13,694 nt of DNA from an uncultured Verrucomicrobiota bacterium. Its GTDB lineage: Bacteria > Verrucomicrobiota > Kiritimatiellia > RFP12 > UBA1067. Numbering within the stretch: the stretch's first letter is position 1; every line of letters begins with the position of its first letter. Of this stretch, positions 5,419 to 13,551 are shown piece by piece. The notes under the pieces were generated by a model. The model did not search any database. It worked only from the letters and a program-made list of their open reading frames with translations, and was not told the origin of the DNA. Where the stretch lies: NCBI GenBank assembly GCA_947305825.1, contig CAMZET010000013.1:1-13694 (forward strand). Direction: 5' to 3'. The translations under genes were made by a program, and so were the position numbers.

Positions 5419-7736
5419 GAGCCTCCTTGGGAATCCTGGAAGAAATCGTTTACGCGGCGGACGAGTTCGGCGAGGTCGGCGACGGTGTGGGTGCTCGCCG
5501 GAATCGCTCGGCGGAACACTCCGCCGTAGTTCTTCGTCACGATGCGAGGGTCGGTTATCACGACGACGCCGCGGTCGGACTTGGTGCGTATCAGTCGCCC
5601 GAAGCCCTGGCGGAAACGTATCACCGCTTCGGGCAGGTAGTAGTCGCGGAACGAGCTGCCGCCCTCGCGCTCGCACTTCTCGCTGCGAGCCTCGACAATC
5701 GGGTCGCCGCGCTGCGCGAAGGGGAGGCGGGCGATGACGACGCAACTGAGCGCGGCGCCGGCGATGTCCACGCCCTCCCAGAACGACTGAGCGCCGAATA
5801 TTATCGTGGGCGAAGAGTCGCCGCCGTCGCGCAGCGCGGCCGTGAGCGCCTCGCGCGAGAGCCCTTCGCCTTGCACCAGCAGGCGAATGCCGTCGCTGGA
5901 GAGCGCCTCGCGCGCCGCAGCCGAAACGCTGCGCATCATCTCGTAGCTCGTGAACAGCACGAGGGCGCGGCCTCGCGTGGCGGAGAACAAATCGCGCATC
6001 AGCTCGCCGAGCGCCGCCGCGTATTCCGCTGGCGAGACGGCGGGGTCAGGCATGCAGTTCGGCGCGAGCACGAGCGCCTGGCGAAGATAGTCGAAGGGGC
6101 TGTCCGCCGCCAGAACTTTGAAGCGTTCGGAACAGCCGAGCCGGCGCAGCATGTACTTGAAGTCGCTGCCGACGCGCAATGTCGCGGAAGAAAGAATGAC
6201 CGAATCCTTGTGGTCGTAGAGCATCCGCTTCAGTTCGTCCGCGACGGTAAGCGGCGCGGCGACCAGCCGCAGGAACGAGCGCCGGTTTTCCTTCTGCACG
6301 CGCTCAATCCAGTAGGCGTGGCTGTCGTTCGACCCCTTGAACACGAAGAGCGTGTCGTTCACGAATTGGACGAGCGTCTGCGTCGCGCCGTCGAGCTGCG
6401 AGGCAAAATCGGCGAACGGCGACGGCGCGCCGTCGCGGCCAGGCTCGGAGAGAGTGCGGCACATGTCGTGCAGCAGATTGACGAACGCCGCCATGGCCGC
6501 CTCGAAATCGTGCAGCGCGGAAGCGAGGGCCTTCTCGTCGAACTTGCCGCCATAAGGCTCGAAGAGTCCGCCGCGAGAATGCTCTCTCACCGGCTTGCCG
6601 TCGGGAGCGGGCACGACGCGGTAGCGGCAGCAGTCGCTTCTGGAGCCCGGAGGAAAGAGGCGGCCGGCGAGTTCGGCGAGTTTGTCCGCCGCGTCGAACG
6701 AGCGCACCGTGAGGGAACTCGCAGTTGTGAGGTCCGAAAGTATCGCGCGCGAACACGCCGAATCAATCGCGCTCTTCTGGAACGCCCGCTCGATGTTGGC
6801 GAGGATGCCGGAGGCGCGTCCGCCACGGCCGCGCCCTTTCCTGTGAAGGCGGTTGAATATGCGCGTCAGAGCGGGTATGGAAAACTCGCGGCTCAACTGG
6901 TCGGTCGCGATGTCTTCGAGATTGTGGGCTTCGTCGAGGACGAGGCGGCCGAACGGCGGCAGCAGGGAACTCGCGCCGCTGTCGGCGTCCGCCAAAACGA
7001 GCGAATGGTTGACGACGACGAGATTCGCCTCGAGGGCGCGGCGGCGCGCGCGGTACACGAAACACCGCGAATAGAATCGGCAGCGACGCCCGGGACACTC
7101 TTCGCCCGGACACGTCAGCGTCGAACGCGGAAGCCCGTCGTAGACGTCGAGGTCGCCGTCCGCCGTCGTCTTCAGCCACGATATGAAATCGGGGAGAAGC
7201 GCCTGGTCGCCCGCGTCCATCGTCCAGTAGCCGTTGGCGAAAAAGTCGTCCACCGCTTTCAGGCAAAGATAGTTGACGCGGCCTTTGAGCAGAGCGACCT
7301 TGAACTTGGAAGCGTCGCCGCCGTCGGCTTCCAGGACTTTGAGGGCGCGCGGTATGTCGTGCTTGAGAAGCTGCGTCTGGAGATTGCGCGTGGCGGTCGA
7401 AACCACAACTGGCGTGTCGTTTAGCTGGCTCCAGAGTACGGAGGGAATCAAATAGGCGAGCGACTTGCCGACGCCTGTGCCGGCTTCGGCCATGAGATGC
7501 TCGCGGGCGTTGAACGCGGCCACGATGGATTTCAGCATCTCGATTTGGCCTGGGCGCTCCTCGTAGCCTTCGAGAGCGCCGAGCGTGCCGCCGGCGCGCA
7601 AATGCGTCGCGGTCTTTTCGATGTCGAGCGGCGAGCAGTCCTCATGCGCCGGAAGAGCTCTTGGACGCGCCGCGTCGCGCTCTTCCGGGAGGAAATTGGC
7701 CCAGTCGGGATTGTCTACGAATTGCGCCGCCGTCAC
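5415..7736 (-). CDS. dinG: DinG/XPD-like ATP-dependent helicase with Fe-S cluster
   Basis: Superfamily 2 DNA helicase of the DinG/YoaA group, expected to unwind forked, D-loop or RNA-DNA structures 5' to 3' during repair. The 773 residues show Walker A AEAGTGVGKS (83-92), motif Ia VVSTATRNLQTQ, the DEAH box at 268-271 in LVLDEAHNLED, SATLRVGSDF, the strand LVLFTSYEMM, SFWEGVDIAG, and motif VI GFGRLIRTKSDRG. Cys158 (NYLC) with Cys214, Cys219 and Cys225 match the DinG Fe-S ligand pattern (Cys-x4-Cys-x5-Cys after the distant first Cys); an extra Cys209 is present. There is no N-terminal exonuclease domain of the Bacillus DinG type. I chose GTG at 7736 because it overlaps the HIT stop as GTGA with AGAGG upstream; the longer open frame upstream is Arg-rich and lies over the HIT gene. 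Confidence 0.92.
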   Translation of the reverse strand: MTAAQFVDNPDWANFLPEERDAARPRALPAHEDCSPLDIEKTATHLRAGGTLGALEGYEERPGQIEMLKSIVAAFNAREHLMAEAGTGVGKSLAYLIPSVLWSQLNDTPVVVSTATRNLQTQLLKHDIPRALKVLEADGGDASKFKVALLKGRVNYLCLKAVDDFFANGYWTMDAGDQALLPDFISWLKTTADGDLDVYDGLPRSTLTCPGEECPGRRCRFYSRCFVYRARRRALEANLVVVNHSLVLADADSGASSLLPPFGRLVLDEAHNLEDIATDQLSREFSIPALTRIFNRLHRKGRGRGGRASGILANIERAFQKSAIDSACSRAILSDLTTASSLTVRSFDAADKLAELAGRLFPPGSRSDCCRYRVVPAPDGKPVREHSRGGLFEPYGGKFDEKALASALHDFEAAMAAFVNLLHDMCRTLSEPGRDGAPSPFADFASQLDGATQTLVQFVNDTLFVFKGSNDSHAYWIERVQKENRRSFLRLVAAPLTVADELKRMLYDHKDSVILSSATLRVGSDFKYMLRRLGCSERFKVLAADSPFDYLRQALVLAPNCMPDPAVSPAEYAAALGELMRDLFSATRGRALVLFTSYEMMRSVSAAAREALSSDGIRLLVQGEGLSREALTAALRDGGDSSPTIIFGAQSFWEGVDIAGAALSCVVIARLPFAQRGDPIVEARSEKCEREGGSSFRDYYLPEAVIRFRQGFGRLIRTKSDRGVVVITDPRIVTKNYGGVFRRAIPASTHTVADLAELVRRVNDFFQDSQGGS

Positions 7737-8134
7737 ATCTTCAGCCTCTGGGCGAGAGCGGCGAGCGCAGCCATGTCGCCTTTGCGGTTCTCGAACGCGA
7801 GCGCGTCGCCGTTTGAGCGCGGCACGATGTGGAAATGGATGTGGTGCACCGTCTGGCCGGCCGCTTCGCCGTTGTTCTGCAGGATGTTGAAGCCGTCGCA
7901 AGGCAGCGCGGCCTTCAAGTGCGCCGCCACCTTCTTCACGCGCGACACTATCGCAGCGAGCGTCGCGTCGTCAGTGTCCAGCAGCCCGGCCGAATGCGCT
8001 TTCGGAATCACGAGCGTGTGCCCTTCGCTGAACGGATTGATGTCCAGATACGCCAGCACCAGTTCGTCTTCGTAAATCTTGAAGGACGGAATTTCGCCGG
8101 CGGCAATCCGGCAGAATATGCAGTTTGCATCCAT
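7733..8134 (-). CDS. HIT-family (histidine triad) nucleotide-binding hydrolase, Hint-like
   Basis: Small cytoplasmic purine-nucleoside phosphoramidase or hydrolase of the HIT superfamily. The 133 residues carry an N-terminal CIFC pair (Cys5, Cys8; zinc site in many bacterial members), the fold marker NPFSEGHTLVIPKAH (33-47), and the triad VHHIHFHIVPR, in which His100 is the expected nucleophile flanked by His98 and His102. I chose the ATG at 8134 because AAAGGAA lies 8-9 nt upstream and homologs begin just before the CxxC. The in-frame ATG at 8245 would run back into lysC and adds non-conserved residues. The gene ends ATG-TGA, and the GTG start of dinG overlaps this stop, so the two are likely translationally coupled. 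The physiological substrate is unknown. Confidence 0.93.
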   Translation of the reverse strand: MDANCIFCRIAAGEIPSFKIYEDELVLAYLDINPFSEGHTLVIPKAHSAGLLDTDDATLAAIVSRVKKVAAHLKAALPCDGFNILQNNGEAAGQTVHHIHFHIVPRSNGDALAFENRKGDMAALAALAQRLKM

Positions 8135-8137
8135 GTC

Positions 8138-8154
8138 TTCAGTTCCTTTCTGAA
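8138..8154 (-). promoter_or_regulatory. Small inverted repeat with the HIT-gene ribosome binding site in its loop
   Basis: The minus strand reads TTCAG-AAAGGAA-CTGAA just before the HIT start codon. The 5-bp stem would present the Shine-Dalgarno sequence in a 7-nt loop. The stem is short and AT-containing, so it may well be chance. The purine run itself supports the ATG at 8134. Confidence 0.3.
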
Positions 8155-8180
8155 TTTGGAGGTTCCGTGCTTGGAGCGCA

Positions 8181-9539
8181 CTAGGCGAAGAAAGTCCTGT
8201 AGAGCGAGCGGACGGCGGCGTCGCGGTCGCGAGAACGTATCGCAATCATGAAGCTGACTTCGCTCGAGCCCTGGTTCACCATCGAAATGTTTATGCCGGC
8301 GGAAGCGAGCGCGAGGCACGCTTTGGCGAACATGCCGGCCGTGTAGCACATCCCTTCGCCGACGACCATAATCATCGTCAAGTCGCGTTCGACCAGCACC
8401 GAATCGGGCGAGAGTTCGCGCTTGATGTGCTGGATTACGCGGTGCTCCATTTCCTTGGGCAGGAACTGCCCCTTGACGATGACGCATTGCGAATCGACGC
8501 CGGACGGCATGTGTTCGTACGCGATGCCTTCCTCTTCGAGGATTTGGAGAAGGCGGCGACCGAAGCCGATTTCGCGGTTCATGAGGTATTTGTCGACGAC
8601 GATGTTGCAGAAGCCGTCGGCGGAAGCGATGCCGACAACGGTTCCCGGCACGACGCGGCGCGACTGCTGTATCATCGTGCCGGGCTCGCCGGGATGGTTT
8701 GTGTTGCGGATGTTTATCGGGATGCGCGCGCGAACGGCGGGAATCACGGCATCGTCGTTGAAGACGCCGAAGCCGGCGTACGCGAGCTCGCGCATTTCGC
8801 GGTAGGTCATCGTCGGGATGCCTTCGCGGACTTCCGGGACGATGCGCGGGTCCACCGGATAGACGGAATCGACGTCGGTGAAGTTTTCGTAGACGTCGGC
8901 GCACACGGCGGCGGCGAGAATCGAGCCGGTGATGTCGCTGCCGCCGCGCGGGAAAGTGGCGACCTTGCCGTCGCGCGTGTATCCGAAGAAGCCGGGATAG
9001 ACGACGATGCCCTCGAAATTGGAAAAGGCGCGCGAAAGGCGCGGATAGCTTTCGGGGTCGAGCTGGGCGTCGCCGAACTCGCCTTTGAGAATCATGCCGG
9101 TATCGCGGGGGCTGGCGTAGCGGGCGCGCTTGCCTCGCGCGACGAACGCGACGGCGACGAGCTTGGCGTTGTTGTCCTCGCCCGCCGCCTTCATCAAATC
9201 CATGAACTCCGGCTCGGCGAGCGACGAAACTTGCGCCAGACGCTCAATCAAATCTTCCTCTATCGTGCGCACTATTTCGTCGCCGAGCCTGAGTTCCTGC
9301 GCCATTTCCGCATAGCGCTCGACGACCGCGCCGAACTGCCTGTCGGTGTTCTCGCCCTTGAGAGCCGTCCGGGCGAGTTCAATCAAGAGGTCGGTCACCT
9401 TCGTGTCGCCGGAATGGCGTTTGCCCGGAGCGGAGACGACGACAATGCGGCGCGACGGGTCGGCCAGGACTATGTCAATTACCTTGTTGAGTTGCGCTGC
9501 GTTTGCGAGCGACGAACCACCGAATTTGCAGACTTTCAT
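8181..9539 (-). CDS. lysC: Aspartate kinase (YclM/ThrD-like, with two ACT domains)
   Basis: Catalyses ATP-dependent phosphorylation of aspartate, the first step toward lysine, threonine, methionine and diaminopimelate. The start is MKVCKFGGSSLANAAQ, with the conserved KFGGSS and the following VVVSAPGKRHSGDTKVTDLL, closely like Bacillus YclM (aspartokinase III) rather than the two-subunit DapG/LysC forms. FPRGGSDITG (196-205) and NFTDVDSVYPVDPRIV (219-234) are the substrate and nucleotide regions. Two ACT domains follow at about 304-375 and 388-450, the second with MVVGEGM and AGINISMVNQG; they predict feedback control by lysine and/or threonine. Length is 452. The start has AAGGGA 8 nt upstream. 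It follows hom by 39 nt, and the shared pathway supports co-expression. No lysine riboswitch or attenuator is visible. Confidence 0.95.
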   Translation of the reverse strand: MKVCKFGGSSLANAAQLNKVIDIVLADPSRRIVVVSAPGKRHSGDTKVTDLLIELARTALKGENTDRQFGAVVERYAEMAQELRLGDEIVRTIEEDLIERLAQVSSLAEPEFMDLMKAAGEDNNAKLVAVAFVARGKRARYASPRDTGMILKGEFGDAQLDPESYPRLSRAFSNFEGIVVYPGFFGYTRDGKVATFPRGGSDITGSILAAAVCADVYENFTDVDSVYPVDPRIVPEVREGIPTMTYREMRELAYAGFGVFNDDAVIPAVRARIPINIRNTNHPGEPGTMIQQSRRVVPGTVVGIASADGFCNIVVDKYLMNREIGFGRRLLQILEEEGIAYEHMPSGVDSQCVIVKGQFLPKEMEHRVIQHIKRELSPDSVLVERDLTMIMVVGEGMCYTAGMFAKACLALASAGINISMVNQGSSEVSFMIAIRSRDRDAAVRSLYRTFFA

Positions 9540-9578
9540 TTATTGTCCCTTGTATTTCTGCCCCTTGAGTTGTCCGGC

Positions 9579-10874
9579 CTAAATCATTCTGAGTTTGACG
9601 GGGCTGGCGGCGATGGCGCCGCTGGATTCGATTTCCGCGAGCGCCGCCTCCAAATCGGAAGTCTTGGCCTCGTGGGTCAGGACGACGACGGGCACGGCGC
9701 TTGTTCCGCCGTTGCCGCCGGTCTGGTTCGCTGCGGAAATCGACACTGCGTGGCGGCCGAGGATTGTGGCAATCGTGCCGAACGCGCCCGGCCTGTCGGC
9801 CACCATGAAACGGATGTAGAAGCGCGAACGGATGTCTCCCGGCGAGCGCAGCTTCAGCGCACCTTCGGCGTACGAGGGCGCGGCGCGAGAGTAGCGCGTC
9901 TCGCCGTGCGCCAAGTTGCGAGCGATGTCGCCGATGTCGCCGATTACGGTCGACGCCGTCGGTGCGCGGCCCGCGCCGCGCCCGTAATACATCGTGTAGT
10001 CGCTCATGTCGCCCTTCACCATCGCCGCGTTGAACGCGTCGTTCACGTTCGAGAGCATGTGCGAAAACGGCACGAGCGTCGGATGCACGCCGACCTCCAC
10101 CTCGTCGCCGCTGCGCGACACCACGGCGAGAAGCTTGATTCGGTAGCCGAACGCCGCCGCGTATTTCACGTCTTCGCCGGCAAGGTTGCGTATGCCTTCG
10201 ACCTGCACGTCCTCCAGACGCGGCTGGAACCCATACGCGAGCGAGGCGAGGATGCACGCCTTGTGCGCGGTGTCGAAGCCGTCTATGTCGAGCGACGGGT
10301 TCGCTTCCGCGTATCCGAGACGCTGCGCGTCCGCGAGGACTTCATCGAACGCGAGCCCCTCGTTCTCCATGCGCGTCAAAATGTAGTTGCACGTTCCGTT
10401 GAGGATGCCGTGGATGCTCTCGATTTCGTTGCCGGCGAGGCCTTCGCGCAAGACGCGGATAATCGGGATGCCGCCGCCGACAGACGCGCCGAAATATATG
10501 TCGACGCCGGCCGCCGCCGCCGCGTCGAATATCTCGCGCCCGTGTTCAGCCAGCAGTTTCTTGTTCGCCGTCACTACGCTCTTGCCGGCCGCGAGCGCGT
10601 CGAGCACGAGCTTCTTCGCGATTCCCGTGCCGCCTATCGTCTCGACGATAATCTGTATCGATTCGTCGGCGACCACGGCGGCGGCGTCCGTCGTCAGAAG
10701 TTCCACCGGCACGTCCACGCCGCGTGGCGTCGTTATGTCGAGGTCTGCGACTTTCTTGAGGACGATATCGACGCCGAGACGGCGGGCCATGACTTCGCGA
10801 TGCTTCAAAAGCCCTTCCGCGACGCCCGCGCCAACCGTTCCGAAACCAAGGATTCCTACGCTTATCTGTTTCAT
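9579..10874 (-). CDS. hom: Homoserine dehydrogenase (Hom) with C-terminal ACT domain
   Basis: Reduces aspartate semialdehyde to homoserine with NAD(P)H, the branch toward threonine and methionine. The Rossmann motif GILGFGTVGAGVAEGL is at 7-22, TANKKLLAEHG with catalytic Lys105 at 102-112, ASVGGGIPII at 130-139, GILNGTCNYILT at 156-167, and DIDGFDTAHKACILASLA with Asp201 and Lys205 at 196-213. GRGAGRAPTASTVIGDI is also typical. An ACT domain fills about 352-428 (RFMVADRPGAFGTIATIL), as in monofunctional Gram-positive-type enzymes, and predicts threonine inhibition. The length of 431 is normal. The ATG at 10874 has AAGGGAG upstream. It sits 27 nt after mlaD and 39 nt before lysC. It is not fused to aspartate kinase as in the E. 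coli ThrA enzyme. Confidence 0.96.
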   Translation of the reverse strand: MKQISVGILGFGTVGAGVAEGLLKHREVMARRLGVDIVLKKVADLDITTPRGVDVPVELLTTDAAAVVADESIQIIVETIGGTGIAKKLVLDALAAGKSVVTANKKLLAEHGREIFDAAAAAGVDIYFGASVGGGIPIIRVLREGLAGNEIESIHGILNGTCNYILTRMENEGLAFDEVLADAQRLGYAEANPSLDIDGFDTAHKACILASLAYGFQPRLEDVQVEGIRNLAGEDVKYAAAFGYRIKLLAVVSRSGDEVEVGVHPTLVPFSHMLSNVNDAFNAAMVKGDMSDYTMYYGRGAGRAPTASTVIGDIGDIARNLAHGETRYSRAAPSYAEGALKLRSPGDIRSRFYIRFMVADRPGAFGTIATILGRHAVSISAANQTGGNGGTSAVPVVVLTHEAKTSDLEAALAEIESSGAIAASPVKLRMI

Positions 10875-10901
10875 CTTTGCTCCCTTCTGCGTTCAGCCGG
10901 T

Positions 10902-11996
10902 TTACAGCCCGCCCATGATGAGCGAACCGAACGTCGATATCGGCGTCGTGTCGCGGAAATTGTCCAGAACCTGCCGCACGTCTTTCGCGAGCGCGTTCAC
11001 TTCGTTGTAAAGTTCCGGGTCGTTGATAAGTTTGCCGAGCGTGCCGTCGCCGTCTTTCAGGCGTTCCGCCGTCGCGTTCAGATTCGCGAGCAGGACGGAC
11101 GCCGAGTCCATTACCTGCTTCGCGTCGAAACTCTCGCACGCCTTTTGGAAAGCGGCCACGGCGTCTTCGACTTCCTTTGCGAGCGGGTCGTCCTTCGCGA
11201 GCAAGCGGCCGGCGAGCCCCTCGCCGTCGCGAAGACGGTCGCTGATGGCGCTGGCGTTGGCGAGCGTGTTCGTCAAATCGTCGTAAAGCCGTTCGTCGGA
11301 GGAGAGGAGGCGGCCCACGGTCCCTTCGCCGCGTGATACTCTCGCCACGACTTCGTTCACGTTGCTCACGACCGTCTTCGCGTCCGCGACAGCCGCTTTT
11401 ATGTCCTGGTAGACCGTATCGTCCGACGAGAGCAGCCGGCCTACCGTGCCTTCGCCGCGCGCCACGCGGTCAACCACGGTCAGCACCTTCTCGCTTGCCG
11501 CCTGCACGTTCGTGACGATTGCCTTGAGCTCTCCGCCGGACGTGAACTCGTTGAGATTCTTCGCTATGTTCGACACGTCGCGCATCCAGTCCGTCGGCGT
11601 CTCGCCTGCAAACAAAGTGGTCTCCAAGGGCAGCATGTCGCCTTCGCCCTCCTCGAGCAAAAGATAATTGCCGCCGAGCATGGAGAGGTTGCATACGACA
11701 GCGCGGTAGGAGTCGCGCAGCACGACGTCGCGGTCGACTTCGATTACCACCGTCAGGTTCGTGGGCGAAAGCACAATCCTGTCGACCGTGCCGACTTTCG
11801 TGCCGCGATACATCACGTTGTCGTGGTCTTTCAGGCCGCCGACGTCGCTAAACACGATGCTGGCAACGACCTTTTGCCGCCCTTGCAGAACGTCCACGCC
11901 CGATATGATAATCGTAAAATATACGAGCAGCGAAAGCACCGCCAGCATGAACAGCCCTACAATCGCCTCGGAAAAGGCGTCTTTCTTCTTGCTCAT
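10902..11996 (-). CDS. mlaD: MlaD-type MCE-domain substrate-binding protein
   Basis: Periplasmic lipid-binding subunit of an Mla-like ABC transporter. A short basic N-terminus is followed by one membrane anchor (about 12-32), then an MCE domain (about 41-118) with VGGLKDHDNVMYRGTKVGTV and LSMLGGNYLLLEEG. The rest, about 240 residues, is a long predicted helical tail, much longer than E. coli MlaD (about 183 residues in total), and carries four glycine-rich repeats. The ATG at 11996 overlaps the mlaF stop as ATGA. The substrate is inferred as phospholipid; sterol-like or other hydrophobic compounds are possible. The long tail suggests a periplasm-spanning element or a partner-docking site rather than the simple hexameric ring alone. 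MlaB, MlaC and MlaA equivalents are not in this window. Confidence 0.92.
   Translation of the reverse strand: MSKKKDAFSEAIVGLFMLAVLSLLVYFTIIISGVDVLQGRQKVVASIVFSDVGGLKDHDNVMYRGTKVGTVDRIVLSPTNLTVVIEVDRDVVLRDSYRAVVCNLSMLGGNYLLLEEGEGDMLPLETTLFAGETPTDWMRDVSNIAKNLNEFTSGGELKAIVTNVQAASEKVLTVVDRVARGEGTVGRLLSSDDTVYQDIKAAVADAKTVVSNVNEVVARVSRGEGTVGRLLSSDERLYDDLTNTLANASAISDRLRDGEGLAGRLLAKDDPLAKEVEDAVAAFQKACESFDAKQVMDSASVLLANLNATAERLKDGDGTLGKLINDPELYNEVNALAKDVRQVLDNFRDTTPISTFGSLIMGGL
10998..11456 (-). repeat. Four glycine-rich repeats in the MlaD C-terminal tail
   Basis: The motif G-(E/D)-G-T-V-G-R-L-L-x-x-D-x-x-(V/L)-Y recurs at residues 181-199, 223-241, 258-276 and 316-333. The first two copies are nearly identical (GEGTVGRLLSSD). 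The third, GEGLAGRLLAKDDP, has lost the Tyr, and the fourth is GDGTLGKLINDPELY. The spacings are 42, 35 and 58 residues, and the parts between copies look like helices. Similar short elements occur in MCE proteins of several non-proteobacterial phyla. Confidence 0.85.
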
Positions 11997-12736
11997 GCGA
12001 TTTCTCCCTTCATGGCCGCGAGGAATTCCCTGACGGCGGGTTTTTCAGACTGCACGAACTGCTGCGGCGCGGAACATTCGGCGACTTTGCCGTCCTTGAG
12101 CAGGAGGATGCGGTCGGCAAAATATAGTGCGCCCTGGAGGTCGTGCGTGACGACGACGGAAGTAATCCCGAGGTCTTTGTTGAGTTTTTTGATGAGACGG
12201 TGGATGGTGACGCTCGTCACAGGGTCGAGGCCGCTCGTGGGTTCGTCGTAGAGTACGACGTCGGAGTCGCGGACGATGGCGCGAGCGAGGCCGGCGCGCT
12301 TCTGCATGCCGCCGGAGATTTGCGCCGGATACTTCTCGGCGGCGGCGGTGAGCTCGACGGATTCGAGCGCGGCCGCCACGCGGCGCTCTATCTCGTCTTC
12401 GCGCAAGTTCGTGCACTCGCGCAACGGCAGCGCCACGTTCTCGGCCACCGTCATCCACGCCAGAAGCGCCCCGCCCTGGAATAGATACCCGATTCGCGAA
12501 CGTATCCGCGAAAGCTCGCGCGACGAACACGCCGCGACGTCCACGCCGTCCACCAGCACGCGGCCGGACGTCGGCGTCAAGAGGCGCACGAGATGCTTCA
12601 GCGTGACGGACTTGCCTGTGCCGGACGGGCCGACGACAGCGAGAATCTCCCCCTTCTCGATGCCGAACGTCACGCCGTCCAGGACAGGCACGCCGTTGAA
12701 ACGCTTGACTACATTCTCGAACTGAATCAGGCTCAT
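11993..12736 (-). CDS. mlaF: MlaF-type ABC transporter ATP-binding protein
   Basis: Cytoplasmic ATPase that drives the MlaE permease. The 247 residues show Walker A GPSGTGKS (36-43), the Q-loop GYLFQGGALLAWMTVAENV (83-101, Gln87), the signature ISGGMQKRAGLARAI (140-154) in the ISGGM form typical of MlaF, Walker B VVLYDEPTSGLDP (160-172, catalytic Glu165) and His198 in VVVTHDLQGA. The start at 12736 (ATG) overlaps the mlaE stop as ATGA and begins the usual MSLIQFENVVKRF. The same frame is open further upstream over mlaE, but that part is Arg-rich and unlike any ABC protein. The gene order E-F-D differs from the F-E-D order of Proteobacteria. The tight coupling E-F-D indicates production in fixed proportion. 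Confidence 0.95.
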   Translation of the reverse strand: MSLIQFENVVKRFNGVPVLDGVTFGIEKGEILAVVGPSGTGKSVTLKHLVRLLTPTSGRVLVDGVDVAACSSRELSRIRSRIGYLFQGGALLAWMTVAENVALPLRECTNLREDEIERRVAAALESVELTAAAEKYPAQISGGMQKRAGLARAIVRDSDVVLYDEPTSGLDPVTSVTIHRLIKKLNKDLGITSVVVTHDLQGALYFADRILLLKDGKVAECSAPQQFVQSEKPAVREFLAAMKGEIA

Positions 12737-13551
12737 CGGTAGCAGACCCTCGTTATCATGTAGCCGAACATCAGGATAAGCAGGAAGCTGACGATTACGC
12801 TGCGCTGCGTCGAACGCCCGACGCCCGTGGCGCCGAGATGCGTGCCGAATCCCTCCGCGACCGAGACGACGCCAATCACCACGCCGAAGACGAGCGCTTT
12901 GAGAAGCCCGACGAAGAGGTCTTTCGCCTCGGCGATGGACATCGCGCTCGACAGGTACTGCTCGAAATCGACGCCGAGCTGCGTGGCGCCGACGATGCCG
13001 CCGCCCATCGTGCCGACGATGCAACAAAAGAAGCCCAGGAGCGGAGCCATGAGCACGAGCGCGAGAATGCGCGGCGCGGCGAGGAAGCGTATCGGCGGGA
13101 TGGACATGATTTCGAGCGCGGCCACTTCGTCGTTGACCTTCATCGTGCCCAGCTCCGCCGCTATCGCCGAGCCGACGCAAGCCGCCAGGCACATCCCGCA
13201 CGAGAACGGGCCCATTTCGCGTATCAGCGAAATCATCACCGCCGCGCCAAGATATATTTCCTGGTTGAAGCGGCGCAACTCCAGCCCGACCTGCAAAGCG
13301 AGAATCATGCCCGTGAAGAGCGACACGACGGTCACGACAGGAAGAGTCCGGATGCCGGTGACGTAGAGCTGGTTCACGAGTTCGGCGCGCGAGTCGCGGC
13401 GCACGAGCACCGACGGGAAATAGGCCGCGCTTTCGATGAAAATACGCATCGCCCATCCGAGGGAGGACAGGAACGCGGAAAAGTGACGAACGACGCCCTG
13501 CAACTTGGTCGCGGGTGCGTCGTCCCATGTTGGCTCTCTGACAACGGTCAA
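12733..13551 (-). CDS. mlaE: MlaE-type ABC transporter permease
   Basis: Inner-membrane permease of the lipid transporter; a dimer pairs with two MlaF subunits and an MlaD ring. The 272 residues contain an N-terminal amphipathic or interfacial helix region, then about five hydrophobic segments (near 67-90, 100-112, 117-133, 157-187 and 213-235, with a last one at 251-266). The conserved cytoplasmic loop GSAIAAELGTMKVNDEVAALEIMSIPP is present in sequence order from 127. Where family members usually read AGRVGSAIAAEL, this one has AACVGSAIAAEL, a Cys at 125 in place of the customary Arg, and the protein is rich in Cys (119, 121, 125, 176, 177, 270). I chose the TTG at 13551 because AAGGAG lies 6 nt upstream; the next in-frame ATG, codon 35, would cut the N-terminus. 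Confidence 0.93.
   Translation of the reverse strand: MTVVREPTWDDAPATKLQGVVRHFSAFLSSLGWAMRIFIESAAYFPSVLVRRDSRAELVNQLYVTGIRTLPVVTVVSLFTGMILALQVGLELRRFNQEIYLGAAVMISLIREMGPFSCGMCLAACVGSAIAAELGTMKVNDEVAALEIMSIPPIRFLAAPRILALVLMAPLLGFFCCIVGTMGGGIVGATQLGVDFEQYLSSAMSIAEAKDLFVGLLKALVFGVVIGVVSVAEGFGTHLGATGVGRSTQRSVIVSFLLILMFGYMITRVCYR

Noticed and set aside
5427..7424. A 665-codon plus-strand open frame opposite dinG
   Set aside because: Same register effect as above; the minus-strand frame has all DinG motifs while this one is Arg/Ala/Glu-rich without any motif.
8135..8180. Possible terminator or riboswitch between lysC and the HIT gene
   Set aside because: The 46-nt gap holds no stem followed by a T run and is too short for a lysine riboswitch, which would in any case be expected before lysC.
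8135..8245. Longer HIT protein starting at the ATG 8245
   Set aside because: It would overlap the end of lysC by 65 nt and add non-conserved residues, while the ATG at 8134 has a good ribosome binding site.
8427..11336. A 969-codon open frame on the plus strand running opposite lysC, hom and mlaD
   Set aside because: It lies exactly in register with the codons of the three minus-strand genes, all of which share one phase. Stops in that register require TTA, CTA or TCA on the sense strand, codons that are rare in GC-rich genes. The product has no recognisable domain and crosses gene borders, so it is a shadow.
12737..13528. Upstream extension of the mlaF frame over mlaE
   Set aside because: It is Arg/Ala-rich, unlike any ABC protein, and the ATG at 12736 makes a standard ATGA overlap and a family-typical N-terminus.
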